10,667 nt of DNA from Erysipelotrichaceae bacterium (GCA_017511325.1 JAFWKS010000177.1:1-10667), one strand, 5' to 3'. Numbered from the stretch's first letter, positions 1-7,006 are shown. A program made the numbers and translations. The notes: generated by a model not told the origin, from the letters alone.

Positions 1-361
1 GCAGGATACCTCTCCAGGCATAGGTTCTTACCAGCATGTTGATAAGCTGCGGAAGCGTTACAAGCAGTACCGCAATCGACTGATTGTCCGGAGTGAGCTT
101 GGCAATAAAGTAAGCAGCCGGATAACCAATAAGGATGCAGATGATCGTGGTAATGATCGCCAGCTTCAAGCTGCGCAGCAATACTTCCACAAAGATCGAA
201 TCCGAGAAGAAGCGCGCAAAATTATCTAATGTCAGTTTGACCGGTATCAGACTGTTGCCCTGTGTGGAAAAAGCGTAGAATACGATGATCAGCATCGGCA
301 GCACGATCAGTATTCCAGCCCAGACAAGGTAAGGATACACCAACCTTCTAAAACTCTTCAT
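1..361 (-). CDS. potB: Spermidine/putrescine ABC transporter permease PotB (5' part, runs off window)
   Basis: The first 120 residues of an inner-membrane permease are present; the rest lies beyond base 1. It begins MKSFRRLVYPYLVWAGIL and has a hydrophobic first helix at about residues 10-31. An extracytoplasmic stretch with the PotB-like segment LTLDNFARFF follows, then a second helix at about residues 66-90. The last visible residues, LINMLVRTYAWRGIL, are typical of PotB, which forms the polyamine channel with PotC and is powered by PotA. The ATG lies 2 nt after the potA stop codon, so the two are co-transcribed and probably translationally coupled. An AAAGAG inside the end of potA may act as a weak ribosome binding site. 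The family call is confident; the substrate (spermidine/putrescine) is inferred from the family and from potA. Confidence 0.9.
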   Translation of the reverse strand, partial: MKSFRRLVYPYLVWAGILIVLPMLIIVFYAFSTQGNSLIPVKLTLDNFARFFSDSIFVEVLLRSLKLAIITTIICILIGYPAAYFIAKLTPDNQSIAVLLVTLPQLINMLVRTYAWRGIL

Positions 362-363
362 GG

Positions 364-1938
364 CTAGATACTCTTTCTCATGACATGGATGTCTTCAGGC
401 TGGAAATCGATAGATACGATATCGTTTTCCTCCTGGTGTTCAGTTGTATGGATCTTATAGGTACGGCCTTCCGTAACGAATGTGACATCATAGTTGCCTT
501 CACTGATATCCATCGGATCAAAATCGAAACGGACATCATCGATCTCAACTTCATTCTCGGTCTCAAGATCCCAGGCATAGGCATCGGCCCAGTTCTTGAG
601 GTCGACAGAGATCGCCATGGATTCCTTGATCTCATCGATCGTCTTATAGACATCGAAAGCCTGAATGCCGATCTTTTCTTCTCTGTCTTCGATGACTTTC
701 GGTTCCATGACTGTTACATCAGCTTTTACACAAGTTCCGGCTGAAGTCTTGAAGACGATCGGATACTTGCCGGCGATCGGTTTGATGTCGTATTCGACAT
801 CGCTGATCGAAACTTCATCTTCACTGTCAGCCTTCCAGGCCTGCGCATTGGCACGCAGGATGAGTTCCTGAGGAGTCAGATCATCAACGTCTTCGATATC
901 CATGGAGAAATCAGAAGCTGACATCTTTTCGTTGGCTGCTTCATTAAAGACATCTTCGTTGCCCAAGACATGCAATGTTATGGCCTTGGCAGCACCGCGC
1001 TTGGTCTCCACGATGACTTCATAGTGGACGCCTTTGAACATGACAGAAATGACCTGGCCATTCATCTTGCCGCGGCCTTTCTTCTTGATCTCTATATCTT
1101 CAGGTCTGATGACGACATCGACAGGTTCATTTTCCTTGAAGTCGTAATCGACACATTCAAAATCCTTATCATCAAAGTTGACCAGATAGTCCTTCTTCAT
1201 GATGCCGTCCATGATATTGGACTGGCCGATGAAGTTGGCGACATAACGGTTAGCCGGTTCGTTGTATATCTCCATCGGTGTACCGATCTGTTCGATATTG
1301 CCGTCTCTCATGACGACGATCTTGTCAGACATCGTTAAAGCTTCTTCCTGATCGTGAGTGACGAAGATGAAGGTGATACCTACTTCTTCCTGGATCCTCT
1401 TTAACTCGATCTGCATTTCTTTTCTAAGCTTTGCATCCAGTGCGCTGAGCGGTTCATCCAAAAGCAGGACATCCGGTTCATTGACCAGTGCTCGGGCAAT
1501 AGCGACACGCTGCTGCTGGCCGCCTGACAAAAGCGTTACATCCTTCTTCTGATAGCCGTCAAGGCCTACCAGTTCCAGCATCCTGTCGACTTTAGGCTGG
1601 ATAAGGTCATTGGACATCTTCTTGATCCTTAGACCGAAAGCTACGTTTTCATAGACATTGAGATGTGGAAACAGTGCATATCTCTGGAAAACGGTATTGA
1701 TTGGGCGCTGATAAGCCGGGACTTTCGAGATCTCTTCACCATTGAAGATCACCGAGCCTTCATCCTGATCAAGGAATCCACCCAGTATCCTGAGCAAAGT
1801 CGTCTTGCCGCAACCAGACGGTCCTAAAAGAGTTACGAACTCATTCTCGTAAATATCGAGATTGATTCCCTTTAAGACAGTTTGACCATCGAAACTCTTA
1901 ACAATATTCCTGAATTCAATTAACTTTTCCATAGTCAA
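364..1938 (-). CDS. potA: Spermidine/putrescine ABC transporter ATPase PotA with an inserted Ig-like repeat region
   Basis: Cytoplasmic ATPase that energises polyamine uptake through PotB/PotC. The nucleotide-binding domain is intact: Walker A GPSGCGKT (39-46), Q-loop Gln85, signature LSGGQ (137-141), Walker B VLLLDE (157-162), D-loop SALD (165-168) and switch His195. The TOBE domain begins normally with [10 protein letters not shown] at about 275-284, and its closing motif, FQPEDIHVM, appears only at about 512-520. About 190 residues lie between them, including two repeats (about 353-411 and 432-500) that share the pattern A-x-AW, EV-x-I-x-DV, G-x-Y-x-V-x-F. The protein is 524 aa, against about 350-380 for usual PotA. 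Start is uncertain: a TTG at 1938 lies 6 nt from a GGAGG, while an ATG at 1932 (522 aa) lies 12 nt away. A terminator precedes the gene. Confidence 0.93.
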   Translation of the reverse strand: MTMEKLIEFRNIVKSFDGQTVLKGINLDIYENEFVTLLGPSGCGKTTLLRILGGFLDQDEGSVIFNGEEISKVPAYQRPINTVFQRYALFPHLNVYENVAFGLRIKKMSNDLIQPKVDRMLELVGLDGYQKKDVTLLSGGQQQRVAIARALVNEPDVLLLDEPLSALDAKLRKEMQIELKRIQEEVGITFIFVTHDQEEALTMSDKIVVMRDGNIEQIGTPMEIYNEPANRYVANFIGQSNIMDGIMKKDYLVNFDDKDFECVDYDFKENEPVDVVIRPEDIEIKKKGRGKMNGQVISVMFKGVHYEVIVETKRGAAKAITLHVLGNEDVFNEAANEKMSASDFSMDIEDVDDLTPQELILRANAQAWKADSEDEVSISDVEYDIKPIAGKYPIVFKTSAGTCVKADVTVMEPKVIEDREEKIGIQAFDVYKTIDEIKESMAISVDLKNWADAYAWDLETENEVEIDDVRFDFDPMDISEGNYDVTFVTEGRTYKIHTTEHQEENDIVSIDFQPEDIHVMRKSI

Positions 1939-1959
1939 TTACCCCCTCCAAATAAGAAA

Positions 1960-1965
1960 ATTATA
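1960..1965 (-). promoter_or_regulatory. Candidate -10 element upstream of potA
   Basis: A perfect TATAAT on the minus strand would place the transcription start about 10-12 nt before the GGAGGGGG ribosome binding site of potA (1942-1949). The surroundings are very AT-rich. No good -35 hexamer is found at 16-18 nt, so this is a single-element prediction. It fits with the upstream gene pair ending in its own terminator. Confidence 0.4.
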
Positions 1966-2009
1966 ACCCATATTTAACTAAAATATTGATAATTTAGAAG
2001 ATCAAATAA

Positions 2010-2045
2010 AAAATCATTCTTGCCTGCAGGCCAAAGAATGATTTT
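2010..2045 (-). terminator. Rho-independent terminator after the small membrane protein gene
   Basis: A 12-bp inverted repeat (2010-2021 paired with 2034-2045, arm AAAATCATTCTT as read on the plus strand) encloses a 12-nt loop containing CCTGCAGG. On the minus strand the stem runs into a T-rich tract (TTTTTTATTT). It lies about 10 nt after the stop of the 81-aa gene and separates that unit from potA. Confidence 0.8.
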
Positions 2046-2055
2046 CAGGATATTA

Positions 2056-2301
2056 TTATTTCTCTTTTTTAAAGATCTGAACAAACAGATAGATGAATGC
2101 GGCAACAAACAGTACGCCCATCGCCAGCATCGCCAGCAGCGGTATCAGGTATGGACCGCCAATCCTTTCCACAAACTGATCGCCTTCATAACCAAAGTAG
2201 ACAGTTGAATATTCGCTGTAGAACAAAAAGGCTATAAATTCACCTATCAGCAGTCCAATGATGGCCAAGATCGATAGAAGTATCTTTTTCTTTTTTGTCA
2301 T
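2056..2301 (-). CDS. Small membrane protein with two predicted helices (unknown function)
   Basis: An 81-residue protein I do not recognise. A Lys-rich start (MTKKKK) leads into a hydrophobic helix at about residues 7-27. An extracytoplasmic loop of about 25 residues rich in Tyr, Glu and Gly follows, then a second helix at about residues 51-74, and the protein ends in KKEK. By the positive-inside rule both ends face the cytoplasm. The ATG lies 2 nt after the stop of the upstream lipoprotein gene and no clear Shine-Dalgarno is visible, so translation is probably coupled to that gene. The layout suggests that the two products work together at the membrane. The function is not inferable from sequence alone, and the protein could be a helper or stabiliser of the lipoprotein. 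Confidence 0.75.
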   Translation of the reverse strand: MTKKKKILLSILAIIGLLIGEFIAFLFYSEYSTVYFGYEGDQFVERIGGPYLIPLLAMLAMGVLFVAAFIYLFVQIFKKEK

Positions 2302-2303
2302 AG

Positions 2304-3041
2304 TTATTGATTGTTGAACCTGAAAAACAGTACATCGGCGTATCTGTCTTGAGAAATGTACATTTTCGCTCTGACATACTCATGACCATCGATCACATAA
2401 TAGTTTCTGATATTGACTTTCAGGCCATCACTGTCGCTGAGCATGAAGGTATTATTATCGATCCTGAAGCCGCTGAATGGCAGATAACCTGCTTCTGCAT
2501 CATCTTCGGCATATAGTTCATATTCATAATGCAGGATCCTCGGATGAAGGTCCAGGCTCATCTCGCCATTATCGAAATTCAAACCGATATCCGCAAAGCC
2601 GATCTCATCAAAGGCCGTACCAAGGATCTCCTGCTGCGCTACGATCGCAAATGTCCATTCGCCAACAATGTATTTTACAGCCGGGTATTCTGCACTTGAA
2701 GGGATATCCTCATAAAGAGCCACATAGACAAAATCAATGAAATCATTGAAATCAGAATTCTCTTTGTTTACAGCACCAGAACGGGTAATGACATCTTCCT
2801 TTGATGCATCCTTTAAAGCTACATTTCCGATAACCGTAGAATCGATACGAGCGGCCAGACAGTTTTCTTTAGCTGCCGCTACGCCTTTTGTGACTTCTTC
2901 ATCAGAAGTCATCGCATTAAGTTTTTCTTCACCAAAATCTTCTTTTTCAGTTTCTGGATTGCTTTTGTTGATATCTGCATTATTTGAAGCACATCCGCAC
3001 AACACCAGTAATGTCATCAGAACTATTAAGAATCTTCTCAT
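2304..3041 (-). CDS. Putative lipoprotein of unknown function, possible beta-rich C-terminal domain
   Basis: A 245-residue secreted lipoprotein. A signal peptide (MRRFLIVLMTLLVLCGC) ends in a lipobox-like LCGC, and Cys17 is the expected lipid-modified residue. An acidic, Asn- and Glu-rich spacer at about residues 18-50 would tether it to the outer face of the membrane. The segment from about 125 to 245 has alternating hydrophobic residues typical of beta strands and contains VGEWTF, followed by FDNGEMSLDL and later RAKMYISQ. This is loosely like a lipocalin-type fold, which is inference only. GAGGAG at 3051-3056 supports the ATG start. Just downstream, 2 nt away, is a small two-helix membrane protein. 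No family assignment is offered. Confidence 0.8.
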   Translation of the reverse strand: MRRFLIVLMTLLVLCGCASNNADINKSNPETEKEDFGEEKLNAMTSDEEVTKGVAAAKENCLAARIDSTVIGNVALKDASKEDVITRSGAVNKENSDFNDFIDFVYVALYEDIPSSAEYPAVKYIVGEWTFAIVAQQEILGTAFDEIGFADIGLNFDNGEMSLDLHPRILHYEYELYAEDDAEAGYLPFSGFRIDNNTFMLSDSDGLKVNIRNYYVIDGHEYVRAKMYISQDRYADVLFFRFNNQ

Positions 3042-3230
3042 TTGTATTGCCTCCTCAATTCTTATTGATCATCCCCTTGCTTCTAAAAGACCTACGGGAC
3101 GATATGCACAACATCAGCCAGCGATGTATTGCAAAGTTTACAGCTTTTGAGCCATATCCTTCTAATTTAATGATATAGGATTTTGTATCCCTTTGTATAT
3201 AATGTGTATTTCAAACTGTTTCATGCACAA
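3042..3230. other. Intergenic region between trxA terminator and lipoprotein gene
   Basis: A stretch of about 190 bases without an open frame of coding character. It should hold the promoter of the minus-strand lipoprotein gene, because the trxA transcript ends before it, but no convincing -35/-10 pair was found. A plus-strand TATAAT at 3198-3203 has no matching -35 and no gene in its direction. Confidence 0.4.
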
Positions 3231-3257
3231 AAAAAGATGACTTTTGATCATCTTTTT
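3231..3257 (-). terminator. Rho-independent terminator after trxA
   Basis: A 10-bp stem (3231-3240 AAAAAGATGA, paired with 3248-3257) has a 7-nt loop. It starts 5 nt after the trxA stop and is followed on the minus strand by a run of T. Because the stem itself is A/T flanked, it could also act weakly in the other direction. Confidence 0.8.
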
Positions 3258-3262
3258 GCATA

Positions 3263-3571
3263 TTATGCTGTAGCGTCATCAATGAAGTGTTTCACACCAT
3301 TGATGTCCTGATATCCTCCGGTCTTGCCGATGACTTCTCCATCTTTGAAGATGTATACCTGCGGGATAGACATGATACCATACTTCTCGGCAAGATCCAT
3401 GTTGTCATCTACGTTGACCTTGACAAACTTTATATCCGGATATAATACATCAGCTTCTTCCAGCACCGGTCCTAGCATCTTGCAAGGTCCACACCAGTCA
3501 GCGAAGAAGTCTACAAGTGTCGTACCGTTCTTAATTGTCTCTTCAAATTCCTGAGCATCGATAATTTTCAT
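3263..3571 (-). CDS. trxA: Thioredoxin
   Basis: Cytoplasmic dithiol-disulfide oxidoreductase, 102 aa with the chosen start, close to the usual thioredoxin length. The active site WCGPC is at 26-30, preceded by VDFFAD. The cis-proline motif SIPQ has its Pro at 70, and FKDGEVIGKTGG follows. The frame can begin at an ATG at 3577, but that lies only 1 nt from the GGAGG at 3579-3583. The ATG at 3571 has 7 nt spacing, so MKIIDAQEF is taken as the true start. The gene is 58 nt downstream of nagB with no strong terminator between them, so read-through is possible. A terminator directly follows the gene. Confidence 0.96.
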   Translation of the reverse strand: MKIIDAQEFEETIKNGTTLVDFFADWCGPCKMLGPVLEEADVLYPDIKFVKVNVDDNMDLAEKYGIMSIPQVYIFKDGEVIGKTGGYQDINGVKHFIDDATA

Positions 3572-3629
3572 ATGCATACCTCCTGAAATAATTATCCATG
3601 ATTCAGCAGTTTTAGGGAAGCAAAACGCC

Positions 3630-4355
3630 CTAGCTCAACAATGAAGCGGCAGGCTCGTCGATGATGACAGTGACATTGTCGTGCTTCTGCAAGATCGAAG
3701 CAGGGCAGCTTTCATCGACCGGTCCTTCCAGCATCTCCTTGACAGCTTTGGCTTTGTTGGCGCCGGTCGCGATCAAAAGGATATTCTTGGCTTTCATGAT
3801 CGTACCGATACCCTGAGTCACAGCCTGTGTAGGGACTTTGCTGATATCGTTGTCAAAGAAACGGCAGTTATCCTTGATCGTAGATTCGGCCAGATCCGTC
3901 ACATGAGTTCCGGAATCAAAAGGTGTGCCCGGTTCATTGAAAGCGATGTGTCCGTCAGATCCGATACCAAGCAATTGAATATCGACAGGTGTTTCATCGA
4001 TCATTTCATCATATTTTCTGGCCTGAGCTTCAAGATCTTCTCCAAGTCCTGAAGGCACGTGAGTATTCTCTTCAGGAATGTCGAGCTGATCAAACAGGTT
4101 GCGGTGCATGAAGGCATAATAGCTCTCCGGATGGCTGATCGGAAGTCCTACATATTCGTCCAGATTGAACGTTCTGATATCCTTGTAGGAAGTCCCGTTT
4201 TCCTTGTGGTCCTTGATCATCCTTGCATAAAGACCCAGAGGAGTAGAACCTGTTGCCAGGCCCAGGACTTTGCCAGGCTTGATGAACTCCTTCATTACTT
4301 CAAAAGCTTTTTCAGAAGCTTCTTCAGCATCTTTAACTCTAATTATCTTAATCAT
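3630..4355 (-). CDS. nagB: Glucosamine-6-phosphate deaminase NagB
   Basis: Converts glucosamine 6-phosphate to fructose 6-phosphate and ammonia, feeding amino sugars from mucin or cell-wall recycling into glycolysis. The phosphate-binding loop ATGSTPL is at 34-40. Catalytic Asp66 sits in FNLDEYVGL. The motif GIGSDGHIAFNEP (130-142) supplies Asp134, His136 and Glu141, equivalent to E. coli Asp141, His143 and Glu148. The length of 241 aa matches the short Gram-positive form (about 240-245 aa), which lacks the longer allosteric C-terminus of the E. coli enzyme. AAGGGG 6 nt before the ATG serves as ribosome binding site. No nagA or PTS gene is next to it in this window. Confidence 0.97.
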   Translation of the reverse strand: MIKIIRVKDAEEASEKAFEVMKEFIKPGKVLGLATGSTPLGLYARMIKDHKENGTSYKDIRTFNLDEYVGLPISHPESYYAFMHRNLFDQLDIPEENTHVPSGLGEDLEAQARKYDEMIDETPVDIQLLGIGSDGHIAFNEPGTPFDSGTHVTDLAESTIKDNCRFFDNDISKVPTQAVTQGIGTIMKAKNILLIATGANKAKAVKEMLEGPVDESCPASILQKHDNVTVIIDEPAASLLS

Positions 4356-4379
4356 TTATAACCCCTTCTTTCACTTTCA

Positions 4380-4385
4380 ATTATA
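4380..4385 (-). promoter_or_regulatory. Candidate -10 element upstream of nagB
   Basis: A perfect TATAAT on the minus strand would give a leader of about 18 nt ahead of the nagB ATG. The hexamer 17 nt upstream (GATTTA) is a poor -35 match. A nearby imperfect hairpin (4404-4410 with 4419-4425) lies just upstream and could be a weak end for the epimerase transcript, but it lacks a T-run. Confidence 0.35.
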
Positions 4386-4439
4386 CTCAATTAGCACTTT
4401 CATAAATCATCTTCATCAATGATTTTTATGCTGTTTTTG

Positions 4440-5246
4440 CTATATGATCTCAAAACTGTAGCCGATCCTGTATGTATCATTGAGATTCACACAGATATTG
4501 CCGTTCCTCGATTCAAAAGGCGCATTGTCTTCAAGATCCTTGATGGTGTTGACCCAAGGTTCAAGACAGACAAACGGGGCATGCGGTGTCCATACCGCAA
4601 AGATCTTATAGTTGTCATCGATATACATCCTGACCTTGTTTTCTCCATCACTCAATGTGAAGATCCGGCTTTGCGGATTGTTTATGACAACGGTCGGATA
4701 TTTTTCAAACAGTTCGTAATTGAGATCCAGGCGTTTATCCTTGACATCCTCTTTTTCAAATTCGATGAAGTAATCTTCAAATCTCTTGTTTTTGTCAAGC
4801 GGACAGTTGAAAGCCGGGTGCTGGCCAAAACCGAAATACAGTTTTTCTTCTGCGTAGTTGACTATCTGATAATCGATATATACTCGGTTTTCCTTAAGGG
4901 TATATGTGACGCGCATGATGAAATGATACGGATATTCCTTCAATGTCTCTTCGTTGTCTCTTAATTCAAAGATCAGATGATCATCACCTTGTTCGATGAA
5001 GCTGAATTCGCTCTTGCGGCAAAAGCCGTGATTATTGACTTTATAGTCCTGACCCTTGAAGTTGAGGATCTTGTTTTTTGGTGAAGAAACATGCGGGAAC
5101 AGGGTCGGATTTCTGCCTTTCCAGTATTCAGGATCACCTCTCCACATATATTCGATATCCTTGTCTCTTCTTTTGAATGAAGAGATCTCACAAGCGAAAG
5201 TATCGACGCTCAAGACCGCAATATCGTTATAGATTGTATAGATCAT
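4440..5246 (-). CDS. Aldose 1-epimerase family protein (LacX-like)
   Basis: A 268-aa protein of the galactose mutarotase-like superfamily, predicted cytoplasmic, with no signal peptide. Members interconvert alpha and beta anomers of aldoses or sugar phosphates. Visible family motifs are GRNPTLFPHVSS (44-55), NHGF (72-75), GQHPAFNCPL (141-150) with the conserved His143, and CLEPW (227-231) with Glu229 as likely catalytic base. The arrangement resembles the LacX/YihR-type branch rather than classical GalM, so the exact sugar is unknown. AGAGG 7 nt before the ATG fixes the start. It lies directly upstream of nagB on the same strand, with an 84-nt gap, which hints at a shared role in amino-sugar or hexose use. 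That link is inference. Confidence 0.9.
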   Translation of the reverse strand: MIYTIYNDIAVLSVDTFACEISSFKRRDKDIEYMWRGDPEYWKGRNPTLFPHVSSPKNKILNFKGQDYKVNNHGFCRKSEFSFIEQGDDHLIFELRDNEETLKEYPYHFIMRVTYTLKENRVYIDYQIVNYAEEKLYFGFGQHPAFNCPLDKNKRFEDYFIEFEKEDVKDKRLDLNYELFEKYPTVVINNPQSRIFTLSDGENKVRMYIDDNYKIFAVWTPHAPFVCLEPWVNTIKDLEDNAPFESRNGNICVNLNDTYRIGYSFEII

Positions 5247-5293
5247 AGATACACCTCTCTCTTATTATTATTCTACTATCAAAGCAAAAATAA

Positions 5294-5311
5294 AGCGGGA
5301 CTAATCCCGCT
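5294..5311 (-). terminator. Rho-independent terminator after the zinc-finger lipoprotein gene
   Basis: A 7-bp GC-rich stem (AGCGGGA, paired with TCCCGCT) has a 4-nt loop. On the minus strand it is followed by TTTATTTTTG. It begins 7 nt after the stop of the lipoprotein gene. This is a compact, strong terminator. Confidence 0.88.
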
Positions 5312-5318
5312 GTAATTG

Positions 5319-6314
5319 CTACTCATGTGGATTCAGACCCGTTCCATGACATACCGTACAGGTTCCAAGGCCTTTACATGTCTGACAGGTCTTATATCCT
5401 GTACCTTCACAGTTGCCATGTACAATCTTTCCGGTACCCGAACACTGGTCGCAGGTCTTTGGACCATAAGATTCGCCTCCGGCTACACCTGATCCATGGC
5501 ACTTTGAACAGACATCGTAACCAGTGCCGCCGCATTCATCACAGATGACTTTTCCCTCTCCCAGGCATCTGTCGCAGGTGCCGGTCCCGCCGCACACCGG
5601 ACACAGTTCAACTCCTGCCGGTTCATGATGTTCCGGATCGTCCCCGGAAGGCGTGTCTGTATTTGCATTTGGATCATCATCCTTAGGATCATTCTGATCG
5701 ACAGGTGTCTGCGGCTTTTGATCTGCAGCAGGCTGATCATTTGGCGTATCTGATGGCTGCGGTGTTTGAGGAGCCTGCGGTCCTTGGTCCTGTTCATCCA
5801 GACCTTGATCAGGACCTTCAGAGATACCTGGCTGAGAAGTCATCATGATAGTCATCTCTAGATTTACGATCGGATTGACTTTTATGTTGCATTCTTTAGC
5901 TGAAGAATTGATGGCGTTTTTAGCACTGTCAAGGATATACTTGGCTTCTTCTTCAGGCTTATAGGTCGTGATGATCTTTATTTTTATTTCATCGTTATCT
6001 TTCAAAAAGCCTTCCTCATAAGAAAAACGCACGATATCGTACAAGGCTTCTTCAAGACTGCGGTTGGCGATATAAGCTCTTTCAGCTACCTTTTGAGCAT
6101 CAGCGTTTGCCGGTGTAAAGGAAACCACCCTGCCTTCATGCAGATAGAGTATAAACTTTGGATTTATCTCAATGCTCAAAGCATGGTCATATACTTCAGG
6201 TGCATCGATCAGTTCTGTTTCTTCTTTTGCCTTGGAACAGGCTGAAAGGTTCACCATAAAAAAACATAGAATGCATATCATTGCCTTTCTGATCAACTTA
6301 TTCTTAATTCTCAC
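5319..6314 (-). CDS. Lipoprotein with RsgI-like domain and C-terminal DnaJ-type zinc-finger repeats
   Basis: A 331-aa secreted lipoprotein. The signal peptide (1-25) ends in lipobox LSAC with lipid-modified Cys26. Residues about 44-118 read SIEINPK, GRVVSF, ANADAQKVAE, then SLEEALYDIV and EGFLKDND. This is the pattern of the extracellular middle domain of RsgI anti-sigma factors, without RsgI's cytoplasmic anti-sigma part or central membrane helix. A Pro/Gln/Asp-rich linker follows (about 159-237). Residues 238-326 carry eight CxxCxGxG-type units, the zinc-binding motif of DnaJ; in the sixth the first Cys is His (HGNC). A TTG at 6353 could extend the frame, but GGAGG at 6320-6324 lies 5 nt before the GTG at 6314, which also gives a proper signal peptide. 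The domains are clear; function is unknown. Confidence 0.88.
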   Translation of the reverse strand: MRIKNKLIRKAMICILCFFMVNLSACSKAKEETELIDAPEVYDHALSIEINPKFILYLHEGRVVSFTPANADAQKVAERAYIANRSLEEALYDIVRFSYEEGFLKDNDEIKIKIITTYKPEEEAKYILDSAKNAINSSAKECNIKVNPIVNLEMTIMMTSQPGISEGPDQGLDEQDQGPQAPQTPQPSDTPNDQPAADQKPQTPVDQNDPKDDDPNANTDTPSGDDPEHHEPAGVELCPVCGGTGTCDRCLGEGKVICDECGGTGYDVCSKCHGSGVAGGESYGPKTCDQCSGTGKIVHGNCEGTGYKTCQTCKGLGTCTVCHGTGLNPHE

Positions 6315-6331
6315 TTTACCCTCCTGTTTCG

Positions 6332-6355
6332 TATTGACAAATAGGACGGTCAATA
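6332..6355. repeat. Inverted repeat upstream of the zinc-finger lipoprotein
   Basis: Perfect 7-bp arms (TATTGAC at 6332-6338 and GTCAATA at 6349-6355) are separated by 10 nt and sit 7 nt ahead of the ribosome binding site. Centre-to-centre spacing is 17 bp, compatible with a dimeric regulator binding on DNA; it could equally be a leader hairpin. No promoter hexamers with proper spacing fall inside it. Confidence 0.4.
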
Positions 6356-6392
6356 GCCTGCTTCCATCTTAGCACACATCACATAAATAAAA

Positions 6393-6415
6393 AACGAAGG
6401 ACTTTGTCCTTCGTT
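6393..6415 (-). terminator. Rho-independent terminator after pduL
   Basis: A perfect 10-bp stem (AACGAAGGAC, paired with GTCCTTCGTT) has a 3-nt loop and is followed on the minus strand by TTTATTTATG. It starts about 21 nt after the pduL stop and marks the end of the sec/nusG/smpB/pduL block. Confidence 0.9.
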
Positions 6416-6436
6416 ATAAGATCAAGATTATTCAGA

Positions 6437-7006
6437 CTATTTGACGATCTCGCCCATTGCTGAACCTTTGATGCCGGCAGCGTTGCCTTCATCGGTATCG
6501 ATATGCATAGCCAGTGCAAAGTCATCTCTGACTCTTACGACTGTATCACCGAATACCAGGCTTCTGGCTTCTGTTTCAACTTTGACGTTGACGATGTCGC
6601 CATTGCTTACACCGTACTTTTCAGCATCAGCCGGAGTCATGTGGATATGTCTCTTGGCAGCGATGACGCCTTTTTCAAGTTCGATCTCTCCGCAAGGTCC
6701 GACCAGTTTGATGCCGGCAGTACCTTCGATGTCGCCCGATTCTCTGATCAGAGCTTCAACACCTAATGTTCTGGCATCAGTAAGTGAAAGTTCGACCTGA
6801 GCTTCTTTTCTTTCCGGACCCAGGATCGAAGCCTTAAGTTCACCTCTTGGACCGACGATCGTCAGCTTTTCTTCGCAGGCAAACTGACCAGGCTGAGATA
6901 AAGCCTTCTTCGCAGTCAATTCGTGTCCTTCACCAAACAGGATCGCAACCTGCTGCTTGGTCACGTGAATATGACGAGCACTGATTTCAACAATAAATTT
7001 TTCCAT
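6437..7006 (-). CDS. pduL: Phosphate acyltransferase, PduL family
   Basis: A 189-aa enzyme of the PduL phosphotransacylase family, which exchanges CoA and phosphate on short acyl groups (propanoyl or acetyl). It is unrelated in fold to Pta. Expected metal-binding His residues are present: His12 and His14 in SARHIHVT, His120 and His122 in AAKRHIHMT, and His168 in AMHIDTDEGNAAG with Glu173. The N-terminus starts directly with the first domain, without the extension that targets PduL to microcompartments. There are no shell-protein or diol-dehydratase genes in the window, so this is probably the free cytosolic form used with acetate kinase for ATP formation; that role is inference. It starts 42 nt after smpB, has only a weak AGTAGG ribosome binding site, and ends in a terminator. 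Confidence 0.94.
   Translation of the reverse strand: MEKFIVEISARHIHVTKQQVAILFGEGHELTAKKALSQPGQFACEEKLTIVGPRGELKASILGPERKEAQVELSLTDARTLGVEALIRESGDIEGTAGIKLVGPCGEIELEKGVIAAKRHIHMTPADAEKYGVSNGDIVNVKVETEARSLVFGDTVVRVRDDFALAMHIDTDEGNAAGIKGSAMGEIVK

Noticed and set aside
385..1338. Plus-strand open frames (385-744 and 970-1338) opposite potA
   Set aside because: They mirror the codon structure of potA on the other strand, have no ribosome binding site and no recognisable domain; potA has full family motifs.
3198..3203. Plus-strand TATAAT in the lipoprotein-trxA gap
   Set aside because: No -35 element at suitable spacing and no plus-strand gene downstream; likely chance in AT-rich DNA.
3616..3632. 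Possible terminator at the nagB stop (TAGGG paired with CCCTA)
   Set aside because: Only 5 bp, overlaps the stop codon and is followed by AAAAC on the minus strand, with no T-run.
4419..4964. 181-codon plus-strand frame opposite the epimerase gene
   Set aside because: Antisense shadow of a clear aldose epimerase; composition is that of a reversed coding strand and no start signal is present.
6348..6353. TTGACC as a -35 element for the zinc-finger lipoprotein
   Set aside because: No -10-like hexamer at 16-18 nt; the hexamer there is GAAACA. The site is better explained as half of an inverted repeat.
6437..7006. Bacterial microcompartment locus suggested by pduL
   Set aside because: No shell-protein, aldehyde dehydrogenase or diol-dehydratase gene in the window and no encapsulation peptide on PduL.
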